DNA from: Coriobacteriaceae bacterium
Lineage (GTDB): Bacteria; Actinomycetota; Coriobacteriia; Coriobacteriales; Coriobacteriaceae
Length of the DNA stretch: 64,000 nt
Direction: 5' to 3'
Assembly (NCBI GenBank): GCA_902364645.1
Contig: CABJEP010000008.1
Location: forward strand, 1 to 64,000
Below, piece after piece: positions 1-8,551 of the stretch. The translations under genes and the position numbers were made by a program. Each line of letters opens with the position of its first letter. The stretch's first letter is position 1. Below the pieces are notes generated by a model. The model did no database searches. It was given only the letters and a program-made list of their open reading frames with translations, and had not been told where the DNA came from.

Positions 1-844
1 GCGCCGATGCCCCTAAAGTGGACACACATTTTGTCCTATAAGCCGAACTCGGCCAAAATACCCCCCAAATAAATCAACCTGTCCGGATCAACAAGCGGCG
101 GCTAACCCTCCCCGGACAGGCTAATCAAAGGCGCAGCAAGTGCGACCAACGCTTTCGCGGCCACCTAAAACAATGCTTGCCTATGGCATACTAGACGAAA
201 GCGAGGAATTGGTACTTATGACCATCGAGGCTCTTATCCAGCTAGCAGCAGGCAACGCTGGTGTCAATGTTGCGAACGTCGGAATTTCGTCGTTTGCGAT
301 ATTGACGGCAGTAGCGTACCCCATCGCCAGTTCGCGATGGGCAGTTAGCTTTATTCCCCATTCTTGCTTTGCTTAAACAGGATATAAGAAATCGGCTCAT
401 GCAGTTAACAGCGCCTTGATGCACACCCAATTGTCTTGACGGCGGTCGCATCGAAAATGCTGGTGCGCCTCTACGGATACAAGGACTCCTCCATCTAATG
501 CATGCACGCTAATGCATGCACACGGTCCGCGAGACAATATCACCGACAAGACCGTGAAAATCCCGATGTGCATAATCCAGGAGTTTGGATGCACAGACGG
601 GTGGATTGTCATTGTTCAGATTGGTCGCTTCGCGCTCCTCGCCGACGGGCACATCGTTGAGGGCAAAGACATCAGCGCACAGCGAGGCCGAGGACCAACT
701 CCCTCCCCCTCCCCCCAACATTCCCCAGAAAGTTCGCTGATGTTGACTGGGGTTCCCGTAAAATTAACCCCAACAAAATATGTGCGGAGTGCTGGCCTGG
801 AGCTGCCTTCGGACCCTATTGGCTGCTCACCGAGAGGCTCCGCT
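1..844. other. Intergenic region with no supported gene
   Basis: No convincing gene is seen. A 9-bp inverted repeat (CCTGTCCGG at 78-86, CCGGACAGG at 112-120) could form a hairpin. Short open frames here are unrelated to any family I recognise and overlap on both strands. At about 450-499 a plus-strand frame reads KMLVRLYGYKDSSI before a stop. This faintly resembles the N-terminal part of some transposases, but it is too short to call. Confidence 0.5.
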
Positions 845-1786
845 ATGAAACGACCCCTTTACTACCTGCTCTGCGCGATCGCGTGCACGTCCATGGTCGG
901 CGCGACGATGCCTATGGCAGCCATCGCGGAGGCCATACAGCCTCGGGCAACAGCCGAGCAGCAGGCGCAAGCCGACGCCACGAGCAGCGACACAGGCAAG
1001 GCCGAATACGTCACCAACACAAGCGCGACAGCAGATACCGCAGAGGACAGCACCGCAACATCCACCGGCACCAGCGAAGTCAGCACGGAAAGCGCTAACG
1101 ACACCGCCGCCGCAACCGGCCCGGCAACCGACACCCCCACCACATCCCTTAGCGCCCAAACCACCCCCACGCCCGCCGCAATCTCCACCACGTCACAAAC
1201 CGGCTACGCCCACTCCGCCACGGCAACCCAAAACGGCGTCACCTTCACCATCTCGTGGAACGACGCCCCCGCGGGCACTGCGACGACCTTCCACGTAACC
1301 CAAGCCAACGGCTCGTCCCAGGCCAAGGCGCGCATGGACGTGCCCACCTATTGGGACGGCGGCAGCCAGGAAAGCGTCTGCGACCCGTCGCGCCCGGCAT
1401 GGTCCAGCTACCACAGTCTAGGCACCGCGGGCCACGACTTTACCTTTGACTTCACGGCATCGGGCACATACCGCATCTACTTCTACTTTATGGACAACGA
1501 CAGAAACGACCCCCAAAACGACAAAGGCATCTACTACCTGCGCACCACGGCGGAGGTGACCATAAACGATGCCGCCCGCCCAAGCGTCACGCAGATCGTC
1601 AACAGCGCCGTGGGCCTGTGCAGGCAAGAGACAAACGGCTCGGAATACGACATGGCGCTGTGGCTCCACGACTGGACGCTCGACCAGCTGGAGTACGACC
1701 ACAGTCTCAACTAGTGCCCGGACGAAAGCGGCCTCACACGCCACCAGGGCACCTGCGAGAGCAACCAGCGTATCTACTTGAGTTAG
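845..1786 (+). pseudogene. Broken transglutaminase-type surface protein
   Basis: From ATG 845 the frame encodes a signal peptide (MKRPLYYLLCAIACTSMVGA and following), then a Ser/Thr/Ala-rich linker (about residues 30-120). A beta-rich Ig-like segment follows, then the start of a transglutaminase-like domain (WLHDWTLDQLEYDHSLN). An in-frame TAG at 1712-1714 stops it at 289 aa. Reading on in the same frame gives SGLTRHQGTCESNQRIY before a second stop at 1784-1786. GTC is where these domains carry the catalytic cysteine, so homology continues past the first stop and the catalytic core is cut off. It was probably a secreted or wall-associated protein of the kind common in Coriobacteriia. The longer frame upstream of 845 lacks a signal peptide at its start and is less likely. 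Confidence 0.65.
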
Positions 1787-2754
1787 TCTAAAGGTTTATA
1801 AATAACGTCAGTCTCCAGAACTGCATCCATTACGGACATGAGCCGATCGTCCATCGGCACGTCAAGAATCTCAATGAGCTCTATCCCCGGTTTCAAAAAT
1901 TTGGCATAGCCGAGATTAATTTCGATTTTCTCATCCTTATTATTTATAAGTAGCACATGAGACGATGAAGAAAATAGATTCAAACCGCCTTTAGGCTCAA
2001 GCGTGAACGTTATCCAGTCATTAGACGAAAGTAGTCCCAGCGAATCCATGGCGACGACAGATTCATATGAAATTGTGCCCCCATTGTATGTCCAAGAATC
2101 ATCTTCTGTGGTTTTAAGGAGAACCGGGATTGGAGTAAATACCGAATTGGGCCCCACTTTCGCCCATAGACAGCACCGAAGAATTGAAAACAGCTGATTC
2201 GCTTCTTCCGAATCCATTTGTTCAAGTATTTTCTTCGTTCTTTTAGAGCGAGCGCGACCTGACGATACTTCTTGAGAAATCAATTTCGCCCACATCTCCC
2301 TCAGATCATCGTCATAGGCTGTCTGAGCTCCATGGATGTCAAGATCAATGCAGGACTCCGGCAGTTCATCAACTCTATTCGAATCTGACATTTTTCCCGC
2401 GCGCTCAAGAACATTTAGCAAATTATCTGCCTGAGAAGCGCTCGTGTTATAACCATGGGCCATTAAATATAGCTGGCCATCAGTAAAAGTCGGAAACGCC
2501 CGTTTATAGATTGCAACAACATCCGCTATAGAGCTCGCTTCGATGCTCCGCATCTCCGCTTCGTCACGAGCGGCCCCAATGGGGTTAAGAGCCTTACGTG
2601 CGCTACGAATAAATCGCGCAGGGAACGACGCAATATCACCGCGTCCATTAATACCTAGGTTAACAGTTGGTTGAAAGGACACGTCATTTGTCGAAATATT
2701 TACAGCGCCCGCCTGGGCATTAGCTTTGATATCGTTATTTTGTAAGTCATTCAT
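1783..2754 (-). CDS. DUF2806-like hypothetical protein
   Basis: A 323-aa protein is obtained from ATG 2754, chosen because GAGGGGAG lies just upstream. The longer frame to 2859 has no such site. Around the middle it reads DDDLREMWAKLISQEVSSG, then TKKILEQMDSEEANQLFSIL. This resembles the core of DUF2806/TIGR03899-type proteins, in which a short segment ends in LWxxLLAxE followed by a helical repeat. Function is unknown. No signal peptide or membrane segment is seen. Base composition is clearly more A+T-rich than the housekeeping genes in this window. It overlaps the tail of the transglutaminase pseudogene by 4 nt and lies next to transposase remnants, so recent acquisition is likely. The family call is by eye and moderate. 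Confidence 0.6.
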   Translation of the reverse strand: MNDLQNNDIKANAQAGAVNISTNDVSFQPTVNLGINGRGDIASFPARFIRSARKALNPIGAARDEAEMRSIEASSIADVVAIYKRAFPTFTDGQLYLMAHGYNTSASQADNLLNVLERAGKMSDSNRVDELPESCIDLDIHGAQTAYDDDLREMWAKLISQEVSSGRARSKRTKKILEQMDSEEANQLFSILRCCLWAKVGPNSVFTPIPVLLKTTEDDSWTYNGGTISYESVVAMDSLGLLSSNDWITFTLEPKGGLNLFSSSSHVLLINNKDEKIEINLGYAKFLKPGIELIEILDVPMDDRLMSVMDAVLETDVIYKPLD

Positions 2755-2987
2755 TGCGTCTCCCCTCATCAGGTAATACGTGCTCGCGCCTGCATTCCAC
2801 TCATTCCCATAAGCAATAAATAAACCGTTAGTTTTGAATTCTTCTATACAGTTACACAATTGTCGAAATGCGTAAAACCATGGTTCATCTGAACGTGCAC
2901 GCTAAAGATGTTAACTCACTTTGTAGGTTGATTTCCGATCCCAGCCGACCACATTGAGCTAATGGCTCGCTCCCGCAGTTAGCCGAA

Positions 2988-3027
2988 CGCCCCCGAGGTC
3001 CCATCCGGGACCCGGGGGCGGCATTTT
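2988..3027 (+). terminator. GC-rich hairpin with short T run
   Basis: GCCCCCGAGGTCCC and GGGACCCGGGGGC face each other across a 4-nt loop and are followed by GGCATTTT. It is a plausible intrinsic terminator or an insertion-element end structure. It lies between the DUF2806-like gene and the IS30 remnant. Confidence 0.45.
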
Positions 3028-3137
3028 CCCAGTTGAAGGAATGGTGGAAATATGTTTGATAGGTCCGGCGGCCATGCTCCGCCCGCCGCCCGGCAGCTCT
3101 TCTCAGACTCAGCCGGACGGTCGGTCCGTCTATTCCG

Positions 3138-3350
3138 TTATTCTTCTAGGCTAGGCCAGTGGGGCATCGCCCCTCTCTGCGCGTGCCCCTCGATGAGCCC
3201 CGACGTCAGGTCGAGATCACCGAGCGGCACGTCCCCCACACCGTAGGCGTCCAGCAACGCCGCCGCGTCCTCCCCGAGCATCGCACTGAAGGAGCGCGCG
3301 GGCGTCACGAAGCCGAGTGCGCCGCGGGGCTCGGAGTTCAAGTGTGACAT
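3138..3350 (-). pseudogene. IS30-family transposase C-terminal remnant
   Basis: The minus-strand frame reads LNSEPRGALGFVTPARSFSAM, then ALLDAYG. The first part matches the end of IS30-family transposases, where LN-x-RPR-x-xLG(F/Y)-x-TP is the usual C-terminal motif. Only about 70 residues remain: no N-terminal helix-turn-helix and no DDE core are present. The homology stops near 3350, exactly where an IS256-type remnant begins on the other strand, so it was probably truncated by a second insertion or a deletion. Confidence 0.6.
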
Positions 3351-3777
3351 GGCCAGCGCCAGGTCAGCCGTGACCAGGCGAAAGGCCGTGGCGCGTATGT
3401 TAAAGGCGATCCGCGCGCAAGAATCGCACGAGGCATGTGGCAGAAAAGCCGGGGAGGTGGCGAACGAGCTGGAGTCGATGCGGCTCGGTGCGGCCGCGAG
3501 GACGGCGCGCGACGGGTTCGCCGAGACGCCGGCCTACACGGAATACCCGCCGGAGCACTGGCGCCGGATCAGGACGAACAACGGGATCGAGCGCATCAAC
3601 CGCGAGATCAAGAGGAGGACGAGGGTCGTCGGGACCTTCCCGGACGGCAGCTCGGCCCTCATGCTGGTGACGGCGAGGCTGAAGTACATAGCGGAGCACA
3701 AATGGGGCAAGAGGAGGTAGCTGGATATGTCGAAGCTGGAGGAGATGGACGGGCCGGAGTGAAAGACGGAGGGCTAG
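3349..3777 (+). pseudogene. IS256-family transposase C-terminal remnant
   Basis: The frame carries the conserved end of IS256/Mutator transposases: EHWRRIRTNNGIERINREIK, RRTRVVGTFPDGSSALMLV and ARLKYIAEHKWGKRR. The open frame ends at 3718-3720 (TAG), but the same frame continues LDMSKLEEMD. Relatives have KRY(L/M)DM here, so this TAG probably replaced a Tyr codon. The N-terminal two thirds, including the first catalytic aspartates, are missing. It cannot be an active element. Confidence 0.7.
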
Positions 3778-3894
3778 AAGAGGACAGGGCTGAGGCCGGT
3801 TAAATCAATTTGCGAAAGATTCTTGACGGCACCACAACCAGTTCTATTTAACAGCTAATTTGAAAAGTCAGTTCCAAAAACTCAGCAAAAACCG

Positions 3895-3944
3895 CAATGC
3901 CGACCTCTTCCTCTCGCATGTGCGTGACGACAAGGTCGGCATTG
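3895..3944 (-). terminator. Probable end of polysaccharide operon
   Basis: AATGCCGACCT and AAGGTCGGCATT form an 11-12 bp stem about 50 nt downstream of the wecB stop. On the minus strand the stem is followed by GCGGTTTTTG, giving a short U run. It is the best candidate terminator for the long minus-strand operon. The 3778-3997 gap shows nothing else. Confidence 0.55.
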
Positions 3945-3997
3945 TCTTTCTTGTTTATGTTCCAAAAGAGCAGCTTCATAAAACAGCTCGGAGAAAA

Positions 3998-5092
3998 CTA
4001 CTGCGCAAGCACGTCCGCGATGCGTTCGCTCGCATGCCCGTCACCGTAGGGGTTCGATGCATGGCTCATGGCCTCGTACTCGGCCTGATCGCTGAGCAGG
4101 CGGCTGAACTCGAGGTAGATCACGTCCTCCTCGGTGCCGACGAGCTTCAGCGTGCCGGCGGCCACGCCCTCGGGGCGCTCGGTGGTGTCGCGCATGACGA
4201 GCACCGGCTTGCCCAGGCTCGGGGCCTCCTCCTGTATGCCGCCCGAGTCGGTGAGGATGAGGTGGCTCGCGGCCATGAAGTTGTGGAAGTCGAGCACCTC
4301 GAGCGGGTCGATGATGTGCAGGCGGTCGAAGCCGTCCAGTTCCTCGTGCGCCGCCTTGCGGACGAGCGGGTTCATGTGGATGGGGTAGATAGCCTTGGTG
4401 TCTGGGTGCTCCTCCATCACGCGGCGGATGGCGCGGAACATGCGGTGCATGGGCTCGCCCAGGTTCTCGCGGCGGTGCGCCGTGATGAGGATGAGGCGGG
4501 AGCCCTCGGCCCAGTCGAGCTCGGGGTGGGAGTAGCCCTCGCGCACGGTGGTGCGCAGGGCGTCGATGCCGGTGTTGCCGGTGACCCAGATCTTGGACTC
4601 GGGCTTGCCCTCGCCGAGCAGGTTCTGCTTGCTGGCCTCCGTGGGGGCGAAGTAATACTCGCTCACGATGTCGACGGCCTGGCGATTGAACTCCTCCGGC
4701 CAGGGGCTGTAGATGTCGTGCGTGCGCAGGCCCGCCTCTACGTGGCCCACCGGGATCTGCAGGTAGAAGCACGCGAGCGCAGCGGCGAAGCTGGTCGTGG
4801 TGTCGCCGTGGACCAGGACGACGTCGGGCTTCTCGTCCTCGAGGACCGCCTTGAGCTTGAGCAGCACGTCGCATGTCACGTCGAATAGCGTCTGGCCCGG
4901 CCTCATGATCGCCAGGTCGTAGGCGGGAGTCACGTCGAAGACGCGCAGCACCTGGTCGAGCATCTCGCGGTGCTGGCCCGTCACGGTCACGACGGTCTCG
5001 AACTCATCCGAACGTGCCTTCAGCTCGTTGACGAGCGGGCACATCTTGATTGCCTCCGGGCGGGTGCCGAAGACGAGCATGATTTTTTTCAT
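3998..5092 (-). CDS. wecB: UDP-GlcNAc 2-epimerase (non-hydrolysing)
   Basis: This is a 364-aa cytoplasmic enzyme that interconverts UDP-GlcNAc and UDP-ManNAc, a donor for surface polysaccharides. It has the family signature GTRPEAIKM (9-17), VHGDTTTS with Asp97, HVEAGLRT with Glu119, PEEFNR (132-137), and the C-terminal TDSGGIQEEAPSLGKPVLV loop that binds the nucleotide. The length is normal. Its ATG shares one base with the stop of the flippase gene, and AGAAAGGA lies upstream, so it is translationally coupled and the last gene of the operon. A ManNAc dehydrogenase partner (WecC) is not in the operon, so ManNAc itself or a remotely made derivative may be used. Confidence 0.95.
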   Translation of the reverse strand: MKKIMLVFGTRPEAIKMCPLVNELKARSDEFETVVTVTGQHREMLDQVLRVFDVTPAYDLAIMRPGQTLFDVTCDVLLKLKAVLEDEKPDVVLVHGDTTTSFAAALACFYLQIPVGHVEAGLRTHDIYSPWPEEFNRQAVDIVSEYYFAPTEASKQNLLGEGKPESKIWVTGNTGIDALRTTVREGYSHPELDWAEGSRLILITAHRRENLGEPMHRMFRAIRRVMEEHPDTKAIYPIHMNPLVRKAAHEELDGFDRLHIIDPLEVLDFHNFMAASHLILTDSGGIQEEAPSLGKPVLVMRDTTERPEGVAAGTLKLVGTEEDVIYLEFSRLLSDQAEYEAMSHASNPYGDGHASERIADVLAQ

Positions 5093-6390
5093 TATCGGTC
5101 CTTTCTCATGTGCTGAGCCTTATGGGCATGAGAGCTATAAGAAACAGCGGACGATTGCCTCACTACAGAAAGAAGAGCTAAAAACAAAGCTATCGTTAGG
5201 ACGGCCTCGGATATCGCAATCGCAGATGCCACGCCCATGGCGCCCCAACCATGACCAAGCCAAACGTTGAGTACCAAGGAAAGGATGGAATCGACTATCA
5301 TGAGCAAGCTATAAAGAGATTGATACCCAAAAGGAATGAGAAGCTGAACACCGAGAAAATTGTTTACGATGCCCAGCAACACCCAGATAGCAAGCGGAAT
5401 GAGTGTATCGGCGCAAACTAGATACTCTTTGCCATAGAGAATCTCCACTACCGGATTGCGAAGGATCGCCATGCCAAATAAACCAGCCGCAAACAATACG
5501 ACCACGGGAATACCAAACTTAGCAACAAGCCGCGCCGCGGAGCGCCGAGATTTCATTCGTTCTTCGTTTACACGCGGATACAGCGCTTGACCAACAGGCG
5601 TAAACATCAGGCTTGCCATTTGCGGCACCTTCAAAATGGCAGCATACGAGCCAACGACCGCACTTGGCTGGCAACCGCCGAGCACCGTAACGCCAACATT
5701 TCCAATAATCTTGCCGGCGGCAGATGAAAGAAAAATCGGCATTCCGTCTCGCATCTCACATAGTATCTGCTTTATAGATGCAAAACCCATTTTGATCCCA
5801 TAGCGCTTCCAAGCAAATACATGAGTAATAACACCCGAGGCAAGGAAAGTAATTGAATACAGGAACGAGTAAAGCATCAATTGACCGGGGTTATTTATAA
5901 GGAGGAAAATCAGAATGACAGAAAGCCCTCGCGCAGCCGCCGTGGCTATAGTGATGACCTTCATGTCCTGCAAACCCTGAAAAAGCCAGTTAAGCTGTAA
6001 AGCAATGCCAACAAGCATAGAAAACAACGCAAGCATACAGGATAGCTGGTCCCCGGTTGCAGCCGACGTAATACCGAGAATTATTACTACGACAAAGCAG
6101 GCGGCAACAAGTCCCAGTCGAGCAATAACGACAGCGGACACGAGGTCGTTAAGCTCTTCCCCATCTTTAACCTCAACGACCTTTTTCGTTGCGCTCAGGT
6201 TGAAACCAAACTCAACAACAAGCTGAAAATAAGTTATCCAATTAAGAGCAATAGAGAATACGCCATACCGCTCAGCGCCAAACACGCGGGTAACGTAAGG
6301 CACCGTAACAAAAGGCAACACAATGTTAATTGCCTGCAGCGCAAGCAGCCAGCCAGTATTCTGGAGAAGCTTTTTCTCTTTAAATGCCAA
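5092..6390 (-). CDS. wzx: Wzx-type oligosaccharide flippase
   Basis: This 432-aa polytopic membrane protein has about 12-14 hydrophobic segments spread over its whole length. It begins EKKLLQNTGWLLALQAINIVLPFVTVPYVTRVFG, the usual start of the MATE/MOP polysaccharide flippases (PF01943). Its predicted job is to move the lipid-linked repeat unit across the cytoplasmic membrane. It sits between the pyruvyl transferase family gene (1-nt gap) and wecB (1-nt overlap). The family diverges quickly, so sequence alone does not give the substrate. Confidence 0.88.
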   Translation of the reverse strand: MAFKEKKLLQNTGWLLALQAINIVLPFVTVPYVTRVFGAERYGVFSIALNWITYFQLVVEFGFNLSATKKVVEVKDGEELNDLVSAVVIARLGLVAACFVVVIILGITSAATGDQLSCMLALFSMLVGIALQLNWLFQGLQDMKVITIATAAARGLSVILIFLLINNPGQLMLYSFLYSITFLASGVITHVFAWKRYGIKMGFASIKQILCEMRDGMPIFLSSAAGKIIGNVGVTVLGGCQPSAVVGSYAAILKVPQMASLMFTPVGQALYPRVNEERMKSRRSAARLVAKFGIPVVVLFAAGLFGMAILRNPVVEILYGKEYLVCADTLIPLAIWVLLGIVNNFLGVQLLIPFGYQSLYSLLMIVDSILSLVLNVWLGHGWGAMGVASAIAISEAVLTIALFLALLSVVRQSSAVSYSSHAHKAQHMRKDR

Positions 6391-6391
6391 A

Positions 6392-7507
6392 CTAATTCTC
6401 CTTCGTCATCTTCTCGAGGAACAGCAGTTGTGCCTCGCGAACACGCCCGATTCCATCTTGAGCAGCGGGAGCAGAACGCCCACACAACTCACTGACAAGG
6501 GCGCTCGCAGAAGTAGAATCGACCGCAACGCTTCTCCAAGGTTCTCCCACTTTGTTTAATAGATCCCTCTTGCGGAAGTCACTAGAATTTGATTTGGGTT
6601 CAAAAGACACAAAACGCTTTCCGAATAGCAGTGAAAACGCCGTTCCATGGAAAGAGTCCGTACAGACAAAAGAAGCTCCCGCGAATAGCTTAAGGAAATC
6701 CTCGGGGCCAGCATCAGTAATCATCTCGGGCTTAAATGAGTCCCGCCCATAACGCACATTTATAACCTTCAAGGGCAATCCAAGCTCAGATGCAGCCTGC
6801 TCAGTAAGCTCCAAATATCGAACGGAAGCCTCTTTATTAATGTAGTAGCCCAAAACATACCCACGGTCTTCAACCGTAGTATCAACAGCCTGCGCCCAGC
6901 GCTTTGAATCCAAAAGGAACACGGGGTCGTCAACCACCTCGGGCGACCGCCCACATAAGCGATTAACCACGGGCGCATCAGAATTCTCTCTTACACAGAG
7001 GACATCAAAAGAAGTCAAGTCGTCAGAAAAAGGAGTTAGATCGGTTTCGGTCGCGCTGCCAAGACTCGCCGCAAAACTACCCTTACGAGCTGACGTTTCG
7101 AAGGGAAATAAGAAAGCTTCATCGAAATCGGCAATATTAGGATTGAAAACTTGGTCACTGCCAGAGATAAGAAGATCAAAGCCTTCCTTATTAACAAAGT
7201 CGCGCATCTCTTCAATAGCGTAAAACCGAGGCGTCAAGTGAAGGTGAGACGACTCGTATTCAGCAAATTTACGCTCCTTAGAGCGCCTTTTAAGTTCAAA
7301 AGGAAGCAACGCGACATTAACCGCTAAATTTGATAGAAAACCATCCCTTTTGTGATGAAGGGAGTTATTGCGCTCCTGACGAACATTTTGATAGTTAAGC
7401 ACCCGAACATCATGACCCATGGAGCAAAGCTGATCTTGCAGTGCGTAGCACTGCAAGATCGCACCGTAGTTGCGGGCAAAATGGTAGGTAATGATTCCAA
7501 TTTTCAT
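6392..7507 (-). CDS. Polysaccharide pyruvyl transferase family protein
   Basis: The 371-aa protein starts MKIGIITYHFARNYGAILQCYALQDQL, the hallmark of PF04230 proteins. It contains ISGSDQVFNP and, near the C terminus, CTDSFHGTAFSLLFGKRFVSF, the conserved D-S-F-H-G signature. Members such as CsaB add ketal-pyruvate to sugars, while others in capsule loci have unproven roles. It is cytoplasmic with no signal peptide. Placement between a nitroreductase-like gene and the flippase suggests it decorates the repeat unit before export. The assignment to the family is firm; the reaction is inferred. Confidence 0.88.
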   Translation of the reverse strand: MKIGIITYHFARNYGAILQCYALQDQLCSMGHDVRVLNYQNVRQERNNSLHHKRDGFLSNLAVNVALLPFELKRRSKERKFAEYESSHLHLTPRFYAIEEMRDFVNKEGFDLLISGSDQVFNPNIADFDEAFLFPFETSARKGSFAASLGSATETDLTPFSDDLTSFDVLCVRENSDAPVVNRLCGRSPEVVDDPVFLLDSKRWAQAVDTTVEDRGYVLGYYINKEASVRYLELTEQAASELGLPLKVINVRYGRDSFKPEMITDAGPEDFLKLFAGASFVCTDSFHGTAFSLLFGKRFVSFEPKSNSSDFRKRDLLNKVGEPWRSVAVDSTSASALVSELCGRSAPAAQDGIGRVREAQLLFLEKMTKEN

Positions 7508-7551
7508 TTAATAAATCCCAATCAAATAATACTCCAGCGAGCATTCCAACG

Positions 7552-8535
7552 TTAATCTGCCCAACACGCGACTTCGGAAACAGGCATTCTCCGTGCAACG
7601 GGTCTCGCGAACGTTTCTTTTGGATAGCCAAATCCGACGACCGCAATGATCACTTCATTTGCTGAAATGCCTAAGGACGAGCGCATCTCTTTTCCCGAGT
7701 CACCAACAACCCACTGGAAAATACATGAACCAATCCCATAAGCCTTTAAAGCCAAAACAAAGGACTGGAGATAGATACCGCCGTTGATAAACCATTGGTC
7801 ATATTCGGCACAGGAAAACAGAGAAGTATCGGCAGTAATAACTGCCCATTGGAAAATTGATTGCTCAAACCCTTTATTGCCACGCACGGCAGCGGAGATA
7901 ACCTGAGCAGATTTTGGTCCGGAAAAATACACGCGGCTTGGTTGGCGGTTGCACGCCGAAGGCGCGCTCTGCGCAAGCTCAACAACTTGCGTCAGCGTTT
8001 CCTGAGGAACAGGGGCTGAATCAAATGACCGAACACTATGTCTCCCGTTAATAAAATTGATCGCATTCTTATCGCAATCAGAGACAGAAGCAAAAGAATC
8101 GGAAACAATTCCAGCCCTATCACTCAAGTCAATTAGGCCAACTTCATATGAAGTTTGTTCAGCGAGCGATTCAAAACCAGGCTGCCATTTAGAGCAATCA
8201 AGTCCAAGCTGAGCTCGACGAACAAGCCAGTTCTCAAGTGCCGCCATGGACTCGGTAAAAGCATATGAATGATTATCAAAAGAAGGATCTTTTGCTGCAA
8301 ACGTTAAATAATCAAGGAGACGGTCGGCCTTTTGTGTTCCAAAATCATCGCGACAGCCTTCAATACAAAGAGCTTTCTCAAATGAATGAGCAATAAGAAG
8401 AGCATCGCGATATAGCGTATTTAAGTTCTTCTGATCTTCATTTCCCAGTAGACGATTTATTCTCGAAGCAAGCAAAGCACGCCTCAAGCGGTTGTATATT
8501 AACTTTACGGCCCAAAGATCTTTCACTTTAACCAT
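7552..8535 (-). CDS. Nitroreductase-family protein in polysaccharide operon
   Basis: This 327-aa protein (from ATG 8535) has an N-terminal helical region of about 150 residues and then a nitroreductase fold. Visible motifs are RHSVRSFDSAPVP, SAPSACNRQPSR (FMN phosphate region), NGGIYLQSFVLALKAYGIG and IIAVVGFGYPKE. Such FMN proteins recur in capsule clusters, where their substrate is unknown. An oxidoreduction of a sugar or partner protein is possible. The longer frame to 8634 would overlap the polymerase gene by 83 nt and start with a hydrophobic stretch; I prefer the start that lies 16 nt after the upstream stop, though its ribosome site is weak. Confidence 0.82.
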   Translation of the reverse strand: MVKVKDLWAVKLIYNRLRRALLASRINRLLGNEDQKNLNTLYRDALLIAHSFEKALCIEGCRDDFGTQKADRLLDYLTFAAKDPSFDNHSYAFTESMAALENWLVRRAQLGLDCSKWQPGFESLAEQTSYEVGLIDLSDRAGIVSDSFASVSDCDKNAINFINGRHSVRSFDSAPVPQETLTQVVELAQSAPSACNRQPSRVYFSGPKSAQVISAAVRGNKGFEQSIFQWAVITADTSLFSCAEYDQWFINGGIYLQSFVLALKAYGIGSCIFQWVVGDSGKEMRSSLGISANEVIIAVVGFGYPKETFARPVARRMPVSEVACWAD

Positions 8536-8551
8536 CCTAATTATCGATATC

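Noticed and set aside
140..376. Small plus-strand open frame of 78 codons
   Set aside because: No ribosome site of note, no family match, and an overlapping minus-strand frame of similar quality.
450..499. Possible transposase N-terminal scrap (MLVRLYGYKD)
   Set aside because: Only about 13 residues resemble transposases; too short to support.
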